Assembly (NCBI RefSeq): GCF_002105155.1
Contig: NW_019029068.1
Coordinates: 1 to 64,000 of the forward strand
Reading direction: 5' to 3'
DNA length: 64,000 nt
DNA from: Lobosporangium transversale
Lineage: Eukaryota > Mortierellomycota > Mortierellomycetes > Mortierellales > Mortierellaceae
Positions 9,838-22,628 of this stretch are shown piece after piece. The stretch's first letter is position 1. Each line of letters begins with the position of its first letter. The notes under the pieces are model-generated. The model saw only the letters and a list, made by a program, of their open reading frames with translations. It made no database searches and was not told the origin of the DNA. Position numbers and translations under genes: made by a program.

Positions 9838-12800
9838 CTACTCTAAACAATCCTTTTCCACATCAAGGAACGCTGCTGAACCAACGCCCAATCGGGTCAA
9901 CTCTGACATCACCACATTTGTCTGTCTATAAATAGTCTCCAACGGTGCAATCGTCGGCAGATCCTGTGAAGCCAAGATTGCAGTGTTGACTGTATTAGCA
10001 ACCTTCTCACGCGAAATGGGTTTCGATCCATGACGATGCTGATGCTGATGATGATGACGATGATGATGAGAAGAAGAAGAAGAAGAGGAGGAATGAAGAG
10101 GAGGAAGAGGATGTGATAAAGAAGAAGAAGAAGACGACGACGACGACAGGGACTTAGTTGCTGGTAAACTAGTTGGAGCAGTATGGTCCGCATCTGAATA
10201 AGCCAGTATCGCAAACGAGTCGACCAACATCTCTTGGACAGAAAGCCGTCGGTTATCCTTATACTGCTCATGTAAGGATTGTCCGTACTGAATTGCATCC
10301 TTCAACATATCCCCAAGTTCCTCCAGTCCCTCGCTCCTGTTACTATTGTTGCTGTTATAGTCTCCTTGTTCAAGAGCAGTCCTCTTTGAAATTGAGATGG
10401 AGGACGGAGGTGGTCTCTCTTGATCAATCTCCATCGTCTCCTCACCTCGATTGACATCAGTCATCTCCACATCCATGAAGCTTCTTGGATGAGACTTGAT
10501 CTCTCCTTTAACTGTATCCTTATCCTTATCCTTTCCTTTACCCTTCCCAGTCTTTTGCTGATCTAATTTACGGAGTGGAGTCGATGCTTTGTTGACCATC
10601 TCTACAAATTTGCGACATCGAAGTTGAAGGAGCATATCTTCGTTTTCCATGGTGATCCCTGGGTAGTATGTATCTAGCAATTCCATTGCGCGATCAATCT
10701 CTCCTGCTAAAATCGTATCCCGAATTTCTAAAATAATAATAATAATAAGATAGCGCATAGTTAGATATTTTATGCCATGCATCTCAAAAGTTTGGCGCTC
10801 TAAAAGATAAAAAATAAAACAAAAAGAGTATACAGGTTACCTTTTCGTCTCTCCGTATCAAGGACCAAGGGAGGATAATTCTGAAATTCTTTAGCTGCGG
10901 ATGTTGAAGAACCTTGACGTTGCAGGGGTGTAGGAAGAAGATCATTCGAAAATTGCTTTGCACTCTCAGAGTATCCGTGGTGAATCATGTATGATAAGAT
11001 CAACTCACTCAAACTCTGTGACAGATAGCTCATTTGATGCCTTTCACTCAACGTACTCTGCAATGAATTCTCCAATGTTTGCCATGCTTCGATTTTTTCA
11101 TTCTACGGAGGGAGGGAATGGATAAAAAAAAATAAGAAGGGTAAATCGATCTAGCCTTGTTGCGCGTCGTCCATTTGATGAATGAGAGTCAAATACAGAT
11201 ATAATAAAAGAAAAAAAGGAAAAAAATCTTTTTACCATGACATAGTCCTCAATATTGTAAACAAACTCTCGCTGCCCAAAGTTGGCTTCAACAACTTCAC
11301 CCGCAGTTCTCATCCCAACTGTCGGATAGAGTGTTCCTTTCAGATCTCGGAATGCAACCCCGAGGTAGACGCCGTTCTTGGTGTAGAATAAGGACATATC
11401 CCGAAAGTTGATGCCACACCCAATGACATCTCCTGTGGTAAAAACGGGTCCATAGGGCCGCCCATTGCCACAGCCTCCAAAGCTGTTGCCGTCATCACCA
11501 TGATAGCCCCATGACTGTGGCTCCCAGCCTATGGGACATTGATAGGGTTGGGTTGGATTAGGTTGGGTAGGATAGGATAGAATGGGATAGGGTCTTTGTT
11601 TAAAATGGGATCATGTAGCATTACATGCATTTATGTCCATCTTTGTAGGGACATTGTTTTCTTGCTCTATTTTATTATACAGATATAGGGACTTTACCTG
11701 GTAGACGGTCTAGTGGCACCATCGCACTACATACTCCTATTCCGATGTATCTAATAATGCAATGCAATTCAGTGCAATGTCATATCAACGCAACATTCGT
11801 TAGGTTAGGATAATGTGAGCAGAGATTGGCATCTTTTCTTCTTCAATATTTCCCTTACCCTTTCTGTCCTTTGCTTTTAATCATTACTTCATAATAATAC
11901 ACTCCACACTGCGGTGGGATCGGTCGATTGGCACGAATGGAAGCAGCATCACTATCGACTTCACCTGGACCTATTTGACAAATAAGTTGATTAGAATTCT
12001 CCCTTAATAAAGTATGACCCCAAGGTGTTTTTGCAACTAAAACATTACCGAAATAATGTGCTTGCAAGTCATCTTCAGAAAGCCTTGTCTTATCTGTTTT
12101 ATCCACAGTACTCCATCGGGAGGGCAACTGATATCGTAGGGGTGGACGGTCTGGCTTGGATGAGTTGCTGTTATTGTCATGGTTGGTGTTGGTGCTGTTG
12201 TTCAAACATCTCTCATTTTCAAAGGAGCTGTTTGCAGATTCACTACCACTACTACTACCACTACTACTGCTACCTCCGCCACCGCTTGTGCTCTCTCCAC
12301 TGCTGCTGCTGCTGCTATCACTATCCTGACGAAAATGTGTATGTCGTCTTCGATGACTATCCAGATGAAGTCGTCTACGCTTTGAGGGCTCACGATCTGT
12401 GTTGGTAGATGCTAATGTCTGAAGGTCGATCGGAGGACCTTCTGGCTGAAAATATTGTTTGAATGTTGTGTATTGAAAGTAAGATGGCAAGGTGGTCATT
12501 TTCGACTTTTTCATCACCATTGTTGCTGAAGTTGCAGCGGAGGCAGACGAGGAAGAAGAAGAGGGTAAATAACCAGACATCGATGCCTTCTTGAGTGTCC
12601 CGAATGTGATTGATCGAGTACGACTGGAATCCTCCCGTTCGGGCAGTGGTAACGGTAAATGTGATGCTCGACTATTGTCTTGCTGTTGCTGTTGTTGCTG
12701 CTGCTGGTCCGTATTCAGAGACATGGTTGGGAAGTGGCGGCGGAGAAGGGAGAATACACTAGATCCAACGTTAATGTTTGTGCCGATGATGCTTAACGAG

Positions 12801-13168
12801 GTTTGCGCTTGACCTGATGGGCTGGGGGAGATGGCCGTGGTTGTTGGAGCAGTTACGGTGGCAGCGGCTACACTCGAAGGGGGATTATCGACGCTTGTGT
12901 GGATTGACCGCGGACGTTGATCTGGAACCTCGCTTGTAGACGTTGGTCCGGTTGCAGAGAATATTGGTGTTTGGTTGTTTGTTCCAGCGTTAGTTTCAGG
13001 AGTGGCAGTAGACGAAGGGGCAGATGCAGGTGCAGATAAGGAAGATGCTATTTGGTTTGTTGAATATGATCCTGTTGGGTTAATCGAGTTGTTATTGTTA
13101 CTATGCTCGTTAGACCGACTTGTCGTAGTAGCAATGTCCTGATGGTTGTAAGAGTGCTGAGATGACAT
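9838..13168 (-). CDS. GID1: RanBPM/GID1-type SPRY-LisH-CTLH protein (CTLH/GID ubiquitin ligase subunit)
   Basis: Five exons: 13168-11859, 11750-11698, 11528-11236, 11102-10841 and 10727-9838. All introns are GT-AG and the joined frame gives 935 residues. The N-terminal 340 residues are Ser/Thr/Gln-rich low complexity. A SPRY/B30.2 domain spans about 345-550 ([16 protein letters not shown] joins [10 protein letters not shown], then [16 protein letters not shown]). LisH is near 580-610 ([20 protein letters not shown]). CTLH begins near 640 ([20 protein letters not shown]), and a CRA-like C-terminus ends the protein. In yeast, Gid1/Vid30 scaffolds the GID E3 ligase that degrades gluconeogenic enzymes; RanBP9/10 are the animal homologs. 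A Ser/acidic insertion splits CTLH from CRA, and its codons form GAA/GAC-like simple repeats near 10060-10145. The 53-nt second exon is easily missed. The family call is very firm; the exact ortholog name is inferred. Confidence 0.92.
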
Positions 13169-13598
13169 TCCGTTGAGGAATGAAAAAGAAAATAGAAAAA
13201 GTAAAAAACTAAAAAGCCTTTGATGCAGGACAAATAAGAAAAAGAAGAAAAGTGTACGAAAATGAGAATGAGTGTGAGGTAATGAGGTAATGAGACAATG
13301 TTTCTTAATCGAGTGTTAACAGTTCATTAGCCATAAATCAAAGAAAGACTGTTGGTTTTGAGGCAAATCCAGAAAGAGAAGTGAAATGCTTGAAATGCTG
13401 TGCTTGTTTAGCAATTTTCATTTTCAAGTAAAAAAAAGAGGTCTTTTCTGTTTTATGTTTTATTTTAATCCTGCTTTTTATTTTGTTTTTGTTTTTCATT
13501 TATTTTTGATTTTAATTTTTATCCTGAATCCTGAATTAGCCAATGCGGACTCACCCTGACAAATTTTTGGTTAATTGAACCAACGAATCTATTAAAAC
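13169..13598. other. Intergenic: 3' end of SKI3 and promoter of GID1
   Basis: A/T-rich, with T-runs at 13440-13520. It carries the 5' flank of the GID1 gene (read to the left) and the 3' flank of SKI3. No further gene is seen. Confidence 0.5.
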
Positions 13599-16500
13599 TC
13601 ATGACCGCACCACTAAGGCTTCAGTGGCCACCCCAACAACCTGCCATCCTTGTCTTTCCCAGGGTGCTGCCATCACCGCCCGCTGCGCCATCGATACTGC
13701 TTCTCGAACCCTTGCTATGCTCTGACGATTCTCCTCCTCTACTTTCTCCTTCTTGGCATTCTTCCATCCTGCTACCTTCTGTTGTCGCTCCTGATCTGTC
13801 AATAACATCGTTCCTGCCACTTGTGCATACCCATGCATCAGGTCTGAGGCCTGTAGACTCTCCTGTTGCCTCAACAGATCCAATGCTGCCTGTGCATTGG
13901 ACTGTGCAACAGAGTAAGCACTCGTTCCACTTGTCCCGATCGTCATCGACAGGTGTTCAGAAAGTCGCCTCCAGAGGGCTGCCTCCGTTGGCGCTTGATG
14001 CACTGATTTGGACAATGCTGCGATCGACAGCTTGAATTCACTCAAGAGCGAAAAGTACTGACTCAAGAGTCGATCCGATCGCATCTCAGGATCTATTTCT
14101 GCCAATTCCTGACGTGAAAACTTAAGGATCTCTTTCAATGCGGCTGTAGCCAATGTCTCATCATTTTGAACAAGACCCATAGAGGCCAGTCCAAAGATCG
14201 CCGGTAGATGAGTTGGCGATTGAGCGATACAGCGGAATAGCTCTTCCTTCGCCACCGCTCGCTGCTCCTCTCCACCTAATGCCCAAAGCACTTGACTCAA
14301 CAGAACCACGACATCGTCCCTTGAGCCCTCCATCCCTTCCACCTGTTCTGTTTCTGATAGCGCAATCTCAAACATTGAGAGACTCCGTTCCAATTCCCCA
14401 GCATAATAGAGAGCCAAGCCTGCACCTAAATGCTTGCATGTCCTGATCACATTGGGCTTTGCTTCCGTCCCTTCCAATTCAAGTGAAGCCTCATACGCTT
14501 CCACTGCACCGCTATAATTCTGCATCGACAACAATGCACGCGCCAAATTATGGAGCAGTATCATCTTGCGCTTTCTGTAACTACTTCCGGCATCCACATT
14601 ATTGTCCACTTCACCTTCTTCCTCATCCAAGATTCTAATCGCAGTCAAGAAGCAATCAGCTGCCCCTTCTTGCTGCAAGAATCGCTCTCGAATCAGACCT
14701 AGCAAATTCCAGGCAGCAACATCTCTGGGCCTTTGCTCTAAATATTTGGAAAGTGCAAATGCTGGTGTCACCAACAGTGTCGCCGCACTCACAGGGGATT
14801 TGCGCTTTATACCGCTACCACCGGTGGAAGGCGTTTGGCCGGCAGGACCACTGGCTTTGTGGAAGCTAGACAGCATATCCGTGAAAGCATTGATGGCATA
14901 ACCATAGTCTGCTTCTAAAACTGAAGCCGTACTAGATTCACAGGCATGAGCAAAAAGACCTGTTGCTTCGTTCGTTCCCCAAAGGTTGGCAACACATGCC
15001 TGTCCTGTCCATGCCTCCGCCAATGATGGATCAAGTGTCTGCGCAGTAATAAATGCTTTCAGAGCAAGATCCAATTCCGAGTTAAGAATATACAAGAATC
15101 CGAGATTGGACCATGGTGCAGCATTCTGGTGTAGAGTGTAGTATGAAGAGATTTTTTTTTATATCAATTGGAATTCTAGAACACTGACTAATACTGTGCT
15201 CAAGAGCACCAGAATGATACACGTTGCATTAAAATTCATATATATAGAAACAATGTGAAACCTTACCTTTGAATCATACTCAATGGATTTGATAAAAGCG
15301 TGCTGACTGATCTTTGGATTCGTGGACAATGCAGCAACACCAAGCGCATTCCACACAATCGGATTTTCCTCTTCAAAATGCAATGAAGCCTTCAAACACC
15401 GTATTGTGACATTCAACCACTGACTTCCAGAATGAGCTGACCCGGAAGTACGGCTTTTCTTGATAGTGTTCTCATATCGATAATAGTAGCTGAGAGCGAT
15501 GTCATACCAATAATGAGCCGCTAAATGGCCTTGATTTCCGCTCAAGATGTTGGCTTTTTTGTAAGCCAGCCCTGCGACTGTGAAGATGGCATCTAATATC
15601 TGAGTGGTCGTTTCTGTCGTCGCATCAACAAGATCCGAGCAGTTTATGGTTTTCAACACTTTGAGAAGATCCTCATCAAGGTTGGCTGGGAAATGAAGTA
15701 GAGCATTCGTATCTTCGGGTAGAAGAGTAAGAATAGAAGAGAGAGTTTCAAGTGGGCAAAGACGGAGGTATCGAGGAACGAGACGATAGGCAAGGCAAGC
15801 ATCCCCGACGAGTTTCCAAGCCGAAACTATATTAGGATTCTCTTGTAGCAGCTGATAGGCATACTCAAGTGCATGTCCACATGACTCTGCAGACCGTCCA
15901 TAATAACCCGATACGAAAAACTCCTTTCCTTCCTCTAAAAAGCTTTCAGCCATGCCCATCAACGATGGCACATGCTTAGGCTCTTGGTTCCTCTCTGCTA
16001 ACGCTAAAGTACGAGAGTAATGTTCTTTTGCTTCTGGATACATGCCGAGTCGTTGATGAACACGAGCAATATGGTATTCTGCCACGGTGGAGTCGGGACT
16101 GAGTTCTCGATTTCTCGTAAAGGCTTTCAATGCTGCCATGTAACGCCCTTCATGCTGATAAGCCTCTGCAACACCCTCCCATGCCAATGCATTCTTAATA
16201 TCATTTCGTAACAGCTTCTGGAACGCATTAGTAGCTTCAATATTGTTACCACGCATCAACTCTGCGAATCCCAGCCTGTTCAATGCCCAATTGGCTTTAC
16301 CATCTGCCTCAATCACTTGTTGATAGATATCAATGGCGCCCTCCAGACTTCCCCCATTCAGCAAGTAGTCGCTCAGGAAACGCCCAGCGTCTCCTTCACA
16401 AGGATCCAACGAAAATGCATGTTGGTAACACTTTTCGGCACGTACTTCGTCCTCGACCACTTCACGGTAATAATGTCCCAAATAAGTGAACGCACCAGCG

Positions 16501-18950
16501 CAGCGTGGATCTAGCTTTGCAGCTGCAATAAGTTGTGCATGGCTGTACTCTGGGTTTTCTCGATACTCACCTAATAACATGTCCGAAGAAAAAAGAAAAG
16601 GAAGTTGTCCAATTTATGATTTTCTATACTCGCTCTGCTCCGGCATATTCAACCACTTCATTATCAGTCTCTTCCCCCCTCTGCTTGTCAAACCTACCGC
16701 CCATGTCATAATAGATCCTTCCTAGCCGGTATAAATCCAAGGCACGAGGGTCTTCAGACATTTCTATGACTTCCCGTAACCTGTCCTCTGCTTGGTCGTA
16801 ATCCTGTTGCAAGTAGCTGATCCATCCCAACTCTGATCTTGCAGGGATATTATTTGAATCTAGAGCAAGGACACACTCAAATGACTGTATAGCTTCTTCA
16901 AATTTGCCCTCCATGCATCGTACGAATCCAACACCCTATTCCACAATGAAGTTATGCTTGTAGGGCTCAGCACTTTTTTTTTTTTTTTTTTTTAACATAA
17001 AATAATGCGCAATACTAGACATGATAAGCAACTTTCTTTTTCTCACCTGAAGAGCTTCGATATTATTTTTGTCCGCATCCAGGATTCCTTGAAAGAGTGC
17101 TAGAGCGTTGTCTGCCAGTTTTGGGCTGATTTTAAACTGACAGTTAGCCATGCACAGCTCAAAGGAACGCCGCATTCTAATGAGCGAAATTACGTAGTAT
17201 GACTCTACCAGTAAGCATTGTTTCTTACTATGGAACATGCAAGCATCCATTTCTCACAAGGTGGTCCTCCAATGTATCGCTGGCCATTTAGTTTTTTTTA
17301 TCCTTACTTCGAAAATGGATATCCTGTTGTGGCCGCTTGTTTCAAAAGGATATCACGACCTGCAGTGGCATGTTCCAAACCGACTTCATAATCATTGGTT
17401 TTGTGATCCATCCAGCAGATAACAAGGTAACCATATGCCAAATTGGGCTCTAATTTGAAGCCCTCCTCCAATAGCTCAACCAGATCCTCTCTGGGTTCCC
17501 CATTGGAGAAGTGAAGTTGTGCTTGGATCATTTTGGAGAGTCCAGTGTTGGGATATTTTGTAATATATTGCTCCTGTAAATCAGTATCGTAATCGGAGGG
17601 GGAACTTGCGTCTGTGAATTTTAAAATCAGCTCATAAGGGAGAGGTGATGATGATGGTGATGATGTTGACAATGAAGATGGAGAATAATTGATCAAATTG
17701 GATGCCAACGTCAGTGCTTTCTCACGAACAGCAGTCTTTTGATCCATTGCGACGGCTTCCATTTTGTTGATTAGGAATTGAAGTAATTTCAGCTGTAAAT
17801 CTCGACTGCCTTCAGGATCCAATTCTAAAATTGTCTCATATGTCGATCCAAGCTAAATTTAAAAGTTGTGCCATAAAATCAGTTGAATGCACTGGGTTGA
17901 GCTTTATTCCCAATATATCATCAAGCACCGAGTTCTCCTCCAGATGTATAAAGAAAAAAGTTAACCTACCTCGGATTGGTTATACAATTCCTTTCTGACA
18001 GCGTTCTGGACTTGTTCTTGTGTTCCACCTCCAAGTCTTCCACGACGAAGTTTAACTTCACGTTCATAAAATTCTGAATCGGTTCTTTCCTGAAACGATG
18101 CCAATCTCTTTAGGATCTCTAACTGATCGGGTTTATTCTCCATGATGTCATAGAGTTTTGATCCTGGTAGAAGTGCCCGAATCTTTTCAACTGCATTGTT
18201 CATTTGACCGTCATTTGTATAGAGTTCAATTAATTTCTCTGTCGTCAAGAGTGCCTTTTTTCCATCCGAACTATTTTTTTTTTTTGCAGAATATCAGAAT
18301 ATTATGATTACCATTGAAATGAGAAAACCAAACCTTTGGAGATTAATATGAGAAAAAAAAAAATCTTTTGTCGGCTTACGTTTTTAAATGAATTTGAAGT
18401 ATTTCCTCCAGTGCATCGATGAGCTCCGGCAATTTTTTCTGCTCCTCATAGAATTTAATTAAGCCCTAGATTGACGAAAAGGGCAACAACAACAACAAAA
18501 TGTAATAAATAAAAATAAAAATAAAAAACTAATAAGAATGTATCCATGCACGCGTAAGATGCTCAAGTATAGTGAAATGTAGAGCTGCTTTTTTATTGCA
18601 ATTCGGTTGATTGGTCAAGTGCTGTTACGTTACCTCGCGCGCCAAAGGATGTTCAGGGTTGACAGCAATAGCCTTCTTAAAATGTTCTTCTCCTTTGGCG
18701 GTCTGTTTAAGATTCTGATATGCTATTCCTGAAAATATAAGCCTTTTTTAAGATTTGAAAAAAAAAACGTAATAAATATTATTAGGTCCTTCCTTTACAG
18801 CGGTATAGCACAGAAAAGTAAATGTATTTACCCATTATAGTTTTCCGAGTCCGCGTCAAGAACCTTTTGAGCCCATTTAAGCGCATCATCGTAATTCTTA
18901 TTGACGATGCTCTCCTTTGCATTCTTAAGATTAACCTTGACAGTGGACAT
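13599..18950 (-). CDS. SKI3: SKI3/TTC37 tetratricopeptide scaffold of the Ski complex
   Basis: Nine exons: 18950-18832, 18742-18634, 18465-18380, 18270-17970, 17852-17308, 17227-17047, 16935-16630, 16565-15267 and 15125-13599, totalling 1490 residues, close to the usual 1400-1560. The start MSTVKVNLKNAKESI followed by YDDALKWAQKVL matches the SKI3 N-terminal TPR. TPR units run through the whole protein, for example AKCYQHAF-like pairs around 16420 and GYAINAF around 14890. The protein scaffolds the Ski2 helicase and Ski8 to feed mRNA to the cytoplasmic exosome for 3'-5' decay. Most splice sites are standard GT-AG. The acceptor of exon 8 is uncertain: 16565 keeps the frame, while a stronger-looking AG would place it at 16570 and shift it. 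The start of exon 6 (17227) is also chosen by frame. Two long ORFs inside could be mistaken for separate TPR genes. Confidence 0.9.
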
Positions 18951-19880
18951 TGGCGCTCCTCACAGATTTCAGTCCAAGAAAAAGGGTTTTATTTTATTAT
19001 ATATAAGTTGAAGGAATGAAGGGAAATGAAACTGGCGTTACTTGTAAACATGCCATGTTCCTGCAGTCTTGTTTGCACTTGTGGAATGCAATTACTCCAT
19101 TCCTTTAGTGCATCAAGCCTTGCGAACAGCGTGCGTATTTTGATTAGTTTAGGGAGTGTTGTTGGATAATTTAGGGGTAGGTAGGATAGGTCACTTCCAG
19201 CTCCAGATCGATGGAATAATTCTCGAAGACAATAAAAGAACAATACAATACGCAGAGACCCAACGAGAACAATCAGTACCCAAATGGCTCTTGTGTAAGA
19301 GAAGGAACAAGAAATCAGTTTCCTGAGCTGCTGCTCGTTGTGTAGTTGGTGGCAAACCATCTCCACGTGACTAAATAAAACAGTGTCTAAAGCCCGAACC
19401 CCGTGACTGGACCTCCTTCCGCAATTGCAACCCCACTCTACAATTGCATTTTTCTATATTTTTATTGTTGATATATCACAATAAAGAAAGATGCAATTAT
19501 AAATTCCAGACACCCATTGTTCTTTACCTTAATACCATTGATGAGTTGCAACGTGCCCTCCATGTCACCTTGAGGTCCATGTCACCTTGATATACAGTCC
19601 TCCAAAAAAGTGTTAGCATGCTTCAGTAATTTTCGGCTTTTCTTCAATATCTTCATACCTTGCCATTTTACTGAGGCTATGTTACTACCATATATTCTCG
19701 GGTATTATATGTATCCTTCCTGAGGATTTTAGGCCCCACTGACTTATAGATAGAGCTGGAAGGCTCTAGGAAGTTGGTAAGTAATGACTTTCACTCTGGT
19801 CGGAACACCAAGTGTTGAGTTAGCTTAATACAAGGGATCCGAGGAAGATATCGGATGTAATCTTATTTCGAGATTCCTTG
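18951..19880. other. Intergenic with possible Tc1-type terminus
   Basis: Promoter side of SKI3. A minus-strand ORF at 18989-19366 (125 codons) has no recognisable domain. At 19592, TACAGTCCTCCAAAAAAGTG looks like a Tc1/mariner left terminus next to a TA, with a tandemly doubled CCATGTCACCTTGA just before it. Confidence 0.4.
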
Positions 19881-19989
19881 GCATCGTAGGCCATGGTCGT
19901 TAGTCTGTAGCTCTTCCAGAGCCCTAGAAGCTATCCACGGAGCTAGGAAACTAGGAGTCGCGACCTGACTTGACGGACAAAACTATGAA

Positions 19990-20690
19990 TTAGGGGAATG
20001 GGGGAGGAAAAACGTGGAACAAAATAATCAAGCACACGAAGTCTTTTTCTAAATCTGAATCAGATAAAAATACATTCATCAATTCATAAGCTCGGCATTG
20101 CTTGCTGTTCGTGACAAACATCCCGGCGGTTGGGCAAAACGAAATGTTCGCTAAGGAAGCTGGTTGTTCAGTACAGCTTGGATGCGTTTGTGGTAACGCC
20201 AAGTATCGGACTTGTATTGAGCTTGTATCGTACAAGTATAAGTCAAGATCATCTCGTATAGCCCATAGTACGCTTGTTCGTTTGAATCGGCAGGAACTGC
20301 GTAGCACCTCCGTTGCAAAAGAACCCCAAGGCTCGCTACCATATGCCATATGTAGAGGGATGTTATAGTAATCCATTGCAGTGCACTGAATGAAGCTTTT
20401 GCTTTTGATAAGGTGGAAGCAACAAGTGGCCAATAGTACATTATATTTGGGGCATTGGAAGACTCAACGATGATCAATGTTGGCACAGCTCTCGGCACAG
20501 CGAAACACGCAATCAATACATTTCCTGATGACCTTGTTATTGCACAAAGCAGTCGACTTGGATTTCGCATCATCGATGGTATTGACTAGTAACCTTCTTT
20601 CTTGGCATGGACATCTATACATAGTTTTTACAAGCGTATCTTGGATTGAAGTGGACAAGGCCTCCTTTTGCGCCTCGAAAGACATTAGAT
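19990..20690 (-). pseudogene. Degenerate coding fragment, unidentified family
   Basis: Three overlapping minus-strand frames are each partly open (20685-20464, 20573-20151, 20433-19990), which suggests frameshifts. The piece PADSNEQAYYGLYEMILTYT (about 20290-20230) matches PADSKDQAYYDPYSVTLNDA in the plus-strand ORF at 21832-22002, so both derive from one gene family. I do not recognise the family. A relation to the large fungal signalling or NLR proteins is only a guess. Confidence 0.35.
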
Positions 20691-21513
20691 AGGGCTCAGG
20701 TTATGGCAGTTCGGGATACAGATCTCCTCCTATTCCTTGCATCATCGACGTCAATCAATGCTCGCTTCAATAAGAGCATTTGGCGGTGTCTATGAAGATG
20801 CTTGATATACTGCCATGGCGTAAAAAGGAAATCACGATGGTAAACAGGCGTTTTATAGATCTAAGGAGTGATTGGTTGGGGGACTTCAGCATAACAAAGG
20901 TATAACAATAAGATAAACAGCTCCATCTTTGGCTTCTGAAAGTAATATTTTACTGCCTCAATCGATTTCACCAAAAGTCTGCCCACGCAAACCCACGCTC
21001 AACAAAATACCTTGTGATTCCGAACGATCTTATGGTCCAGATTTCATCAAGACTTTCTCGTGAGCCCTGTGCATCAGAAACCTCCCTGGATATAAGGCGA
21101 TTCCATACATTGTCGAACAAATGATGGCTCCAACCATTTTTTTATTGCGGCTACGACTGTAGAGAGATTAAAGAGCACCTTGTATTCCGACCCTCACTGT
21201 ATCCTCGATTTGTTTTGAGTAGTCATATTTATCATGAGACGTGCTCTTGACTGAAAAAAGCATTGTAGCATAATTCAAGGATCAAAGGTTCGAGTGACAC
21301 GACTGTGTCCCTTTTTAGAAAAGTGTCAGATGTATGGTCACAAATATTTACATGTTCAGTCAAAATGCTCACTTTAACTTTTCTATAATGATTTAAAGTT
21401 CATTGTTTTTTAAAGCGGAGAGTTGACCTTTATTGCACTCCAGATTATCCAAAATTATTGCGTTCTACATTGTGTTACCATTCACTACATTCCAAGCTAT
21501 TGCCTCATCAATA

Positions 21514-21712
21514 ATGACTCGCGTTACTAAATCAATTCGCGATTATGCTCAAGTGTTTTTTAGTCAAGGAAAAGTCATCAAGTGAAGTGGTAAGAGAGCT
21601 CAGTATATCAGTTGGGTCGGCTCTAAAGGCCCGTAAGTGTTTTGCAGATAATGCTTCTATGCCAAACCTAGGGCAACCTAGAAAGGTATCTAAAGATCAG
21701 CTACGTGTATGA
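21514..21712 (+). pseudogene. Tc1/mariner-like transposase N-terminus, truncated and frameshifted
   Basis: From ATG at 21514 the frame reads MTRVTKSIRDYAQVFFSQGK. After a frameshift near 21565 it continues as SSSEVVRELSISVGSALKAR and then GQPRKVSKDQLRV. This is the layout of a Tc1-type helix-turn-helix pair followed by a GRPR-like linker. A stop at 21710 and the repeat arm at 21756 end it. No DDE/D catalytic domain follows. Confidence 0.5.
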
Positions 21713-21831
21713 TTAATTTGCTGTCAAATCATCCCTCTCTCATTCCAGGTTATGTCTGTCAAGCCAAGTCACGTTCCCTAGTTTCCTAGCTCCGTAACTA
21801 GCTTCTAAGATCTTGGAAGAGCCATAGACCA

Positions 21832-22002
21832 ATGGCCATAGCCTACGATTCGCTGGATCTCATACCATTGTCGAAAAGATCTCCTGCCGATTCAAAGGAT
21901 CAAGCGTACTACGATCCATATAGCGTGACCTTGAACGATGCTTTTCCGATACAAGCTCGAATACCTCAGCACCGGAATGGTATGCTAGACACTATATACT
22001 AA
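21832..22002 (+). pseudogene. 56-residue ORF, second fragment of the unidentified family
   Basis: It starts MAIAYDSLDLIPLSKRS and continues PADSKDQAYYDPYSVTLNDA, similar to the minus-strand fragment near 20290-20230. It may be an intact N-terminal exon or a relic; no continuation was found. Confidence 0.35.
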
Positions 22003-22628
22003 AACGAAACGATCTTTCTTTACTCATGACTTAAGGTGAAATCTCAATAATTTATAAAGACGAGAGATACTGTATGGATATAATATGCACTGTGCAGTCG
22101 CCTGAAAGAAAAAACCTCTGACAAAGAATTCATCTGCAACACCTATAAAGGCTTCGTTACAAAATGAAAGTTTTACGCTTTTTTTCAAAAAGAAAAGAGC
22201 TTCAAGCCCTTTCCTTTCCATTTTTCTCATTAAGTGCTGCTCAAATACCCACAGTAGGTAACTGTATCAGCCTCATTAACAAAAGTTTAAATTTTCGTGT
22301 TGATTGATGAAGACTTTATGCATGTTGCAACTGAGCTGTTTGCCAGAGGCCTGAAAAACATTTTGACCATTTTGATCATATTTCCTTTCAAGTGACTGAT
22401 GTATTCTCTTTCACCAATTAAAGTTATTATTCAACTTAATAACCTTCAAAAGTGTGTGTTTGCACGACTCTTTGGCGAGAGCTCTGGAAGCATGAGGGCT
22501 TGTTTATGTTCTTGTAACCTCAATTAGCTTTTATTTGTCCATATACTGGATGGATATGGACTATGACTATAATGAACCGATACTACGGATGTGGACTGGT
22601 GATACTGAAAATTTTTTTTCTTTTTGTC
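22003..22628. other. Intergenic, no gene seen
   Basis: Only short ORFs without domain signals. It is the 3' flank of the secreted-protein gene on the minus strand. Confidence 0.5.

Larger units (their letters stand above)
19881..21851. repeat. Pair of ~96-bp diverged inverted repeats, 19881-19976 and 21756-21851
   Basis: The right arm (CCCTAGTTTCCTAGCTCCGT within it) is the diverged reverse complement of the left arm, which contains ACGGAGCTAGGAAACTAGG. Similarity is about 80% by eye. The DNA between holds the remnants listed separately. The arms may be terminal repeats of a decayed element or duplicated gene pieces, since a second inverted match (20268-20296 against 21888-21916) lies just inside and outside them. 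Confidence 0.5.

Noticed and set aside
13601-14901. Plus-strand ORFs opposite SKI3
   Set aside because: Antisense shadows of a conserved coding exon; no domain or start context.
13599-16580. Two separate TPR genes instead of one SKI3
   Set aside because: The exon ends carry GT-AG sites that keep the frame, and the combined domain order and length match SKI3.
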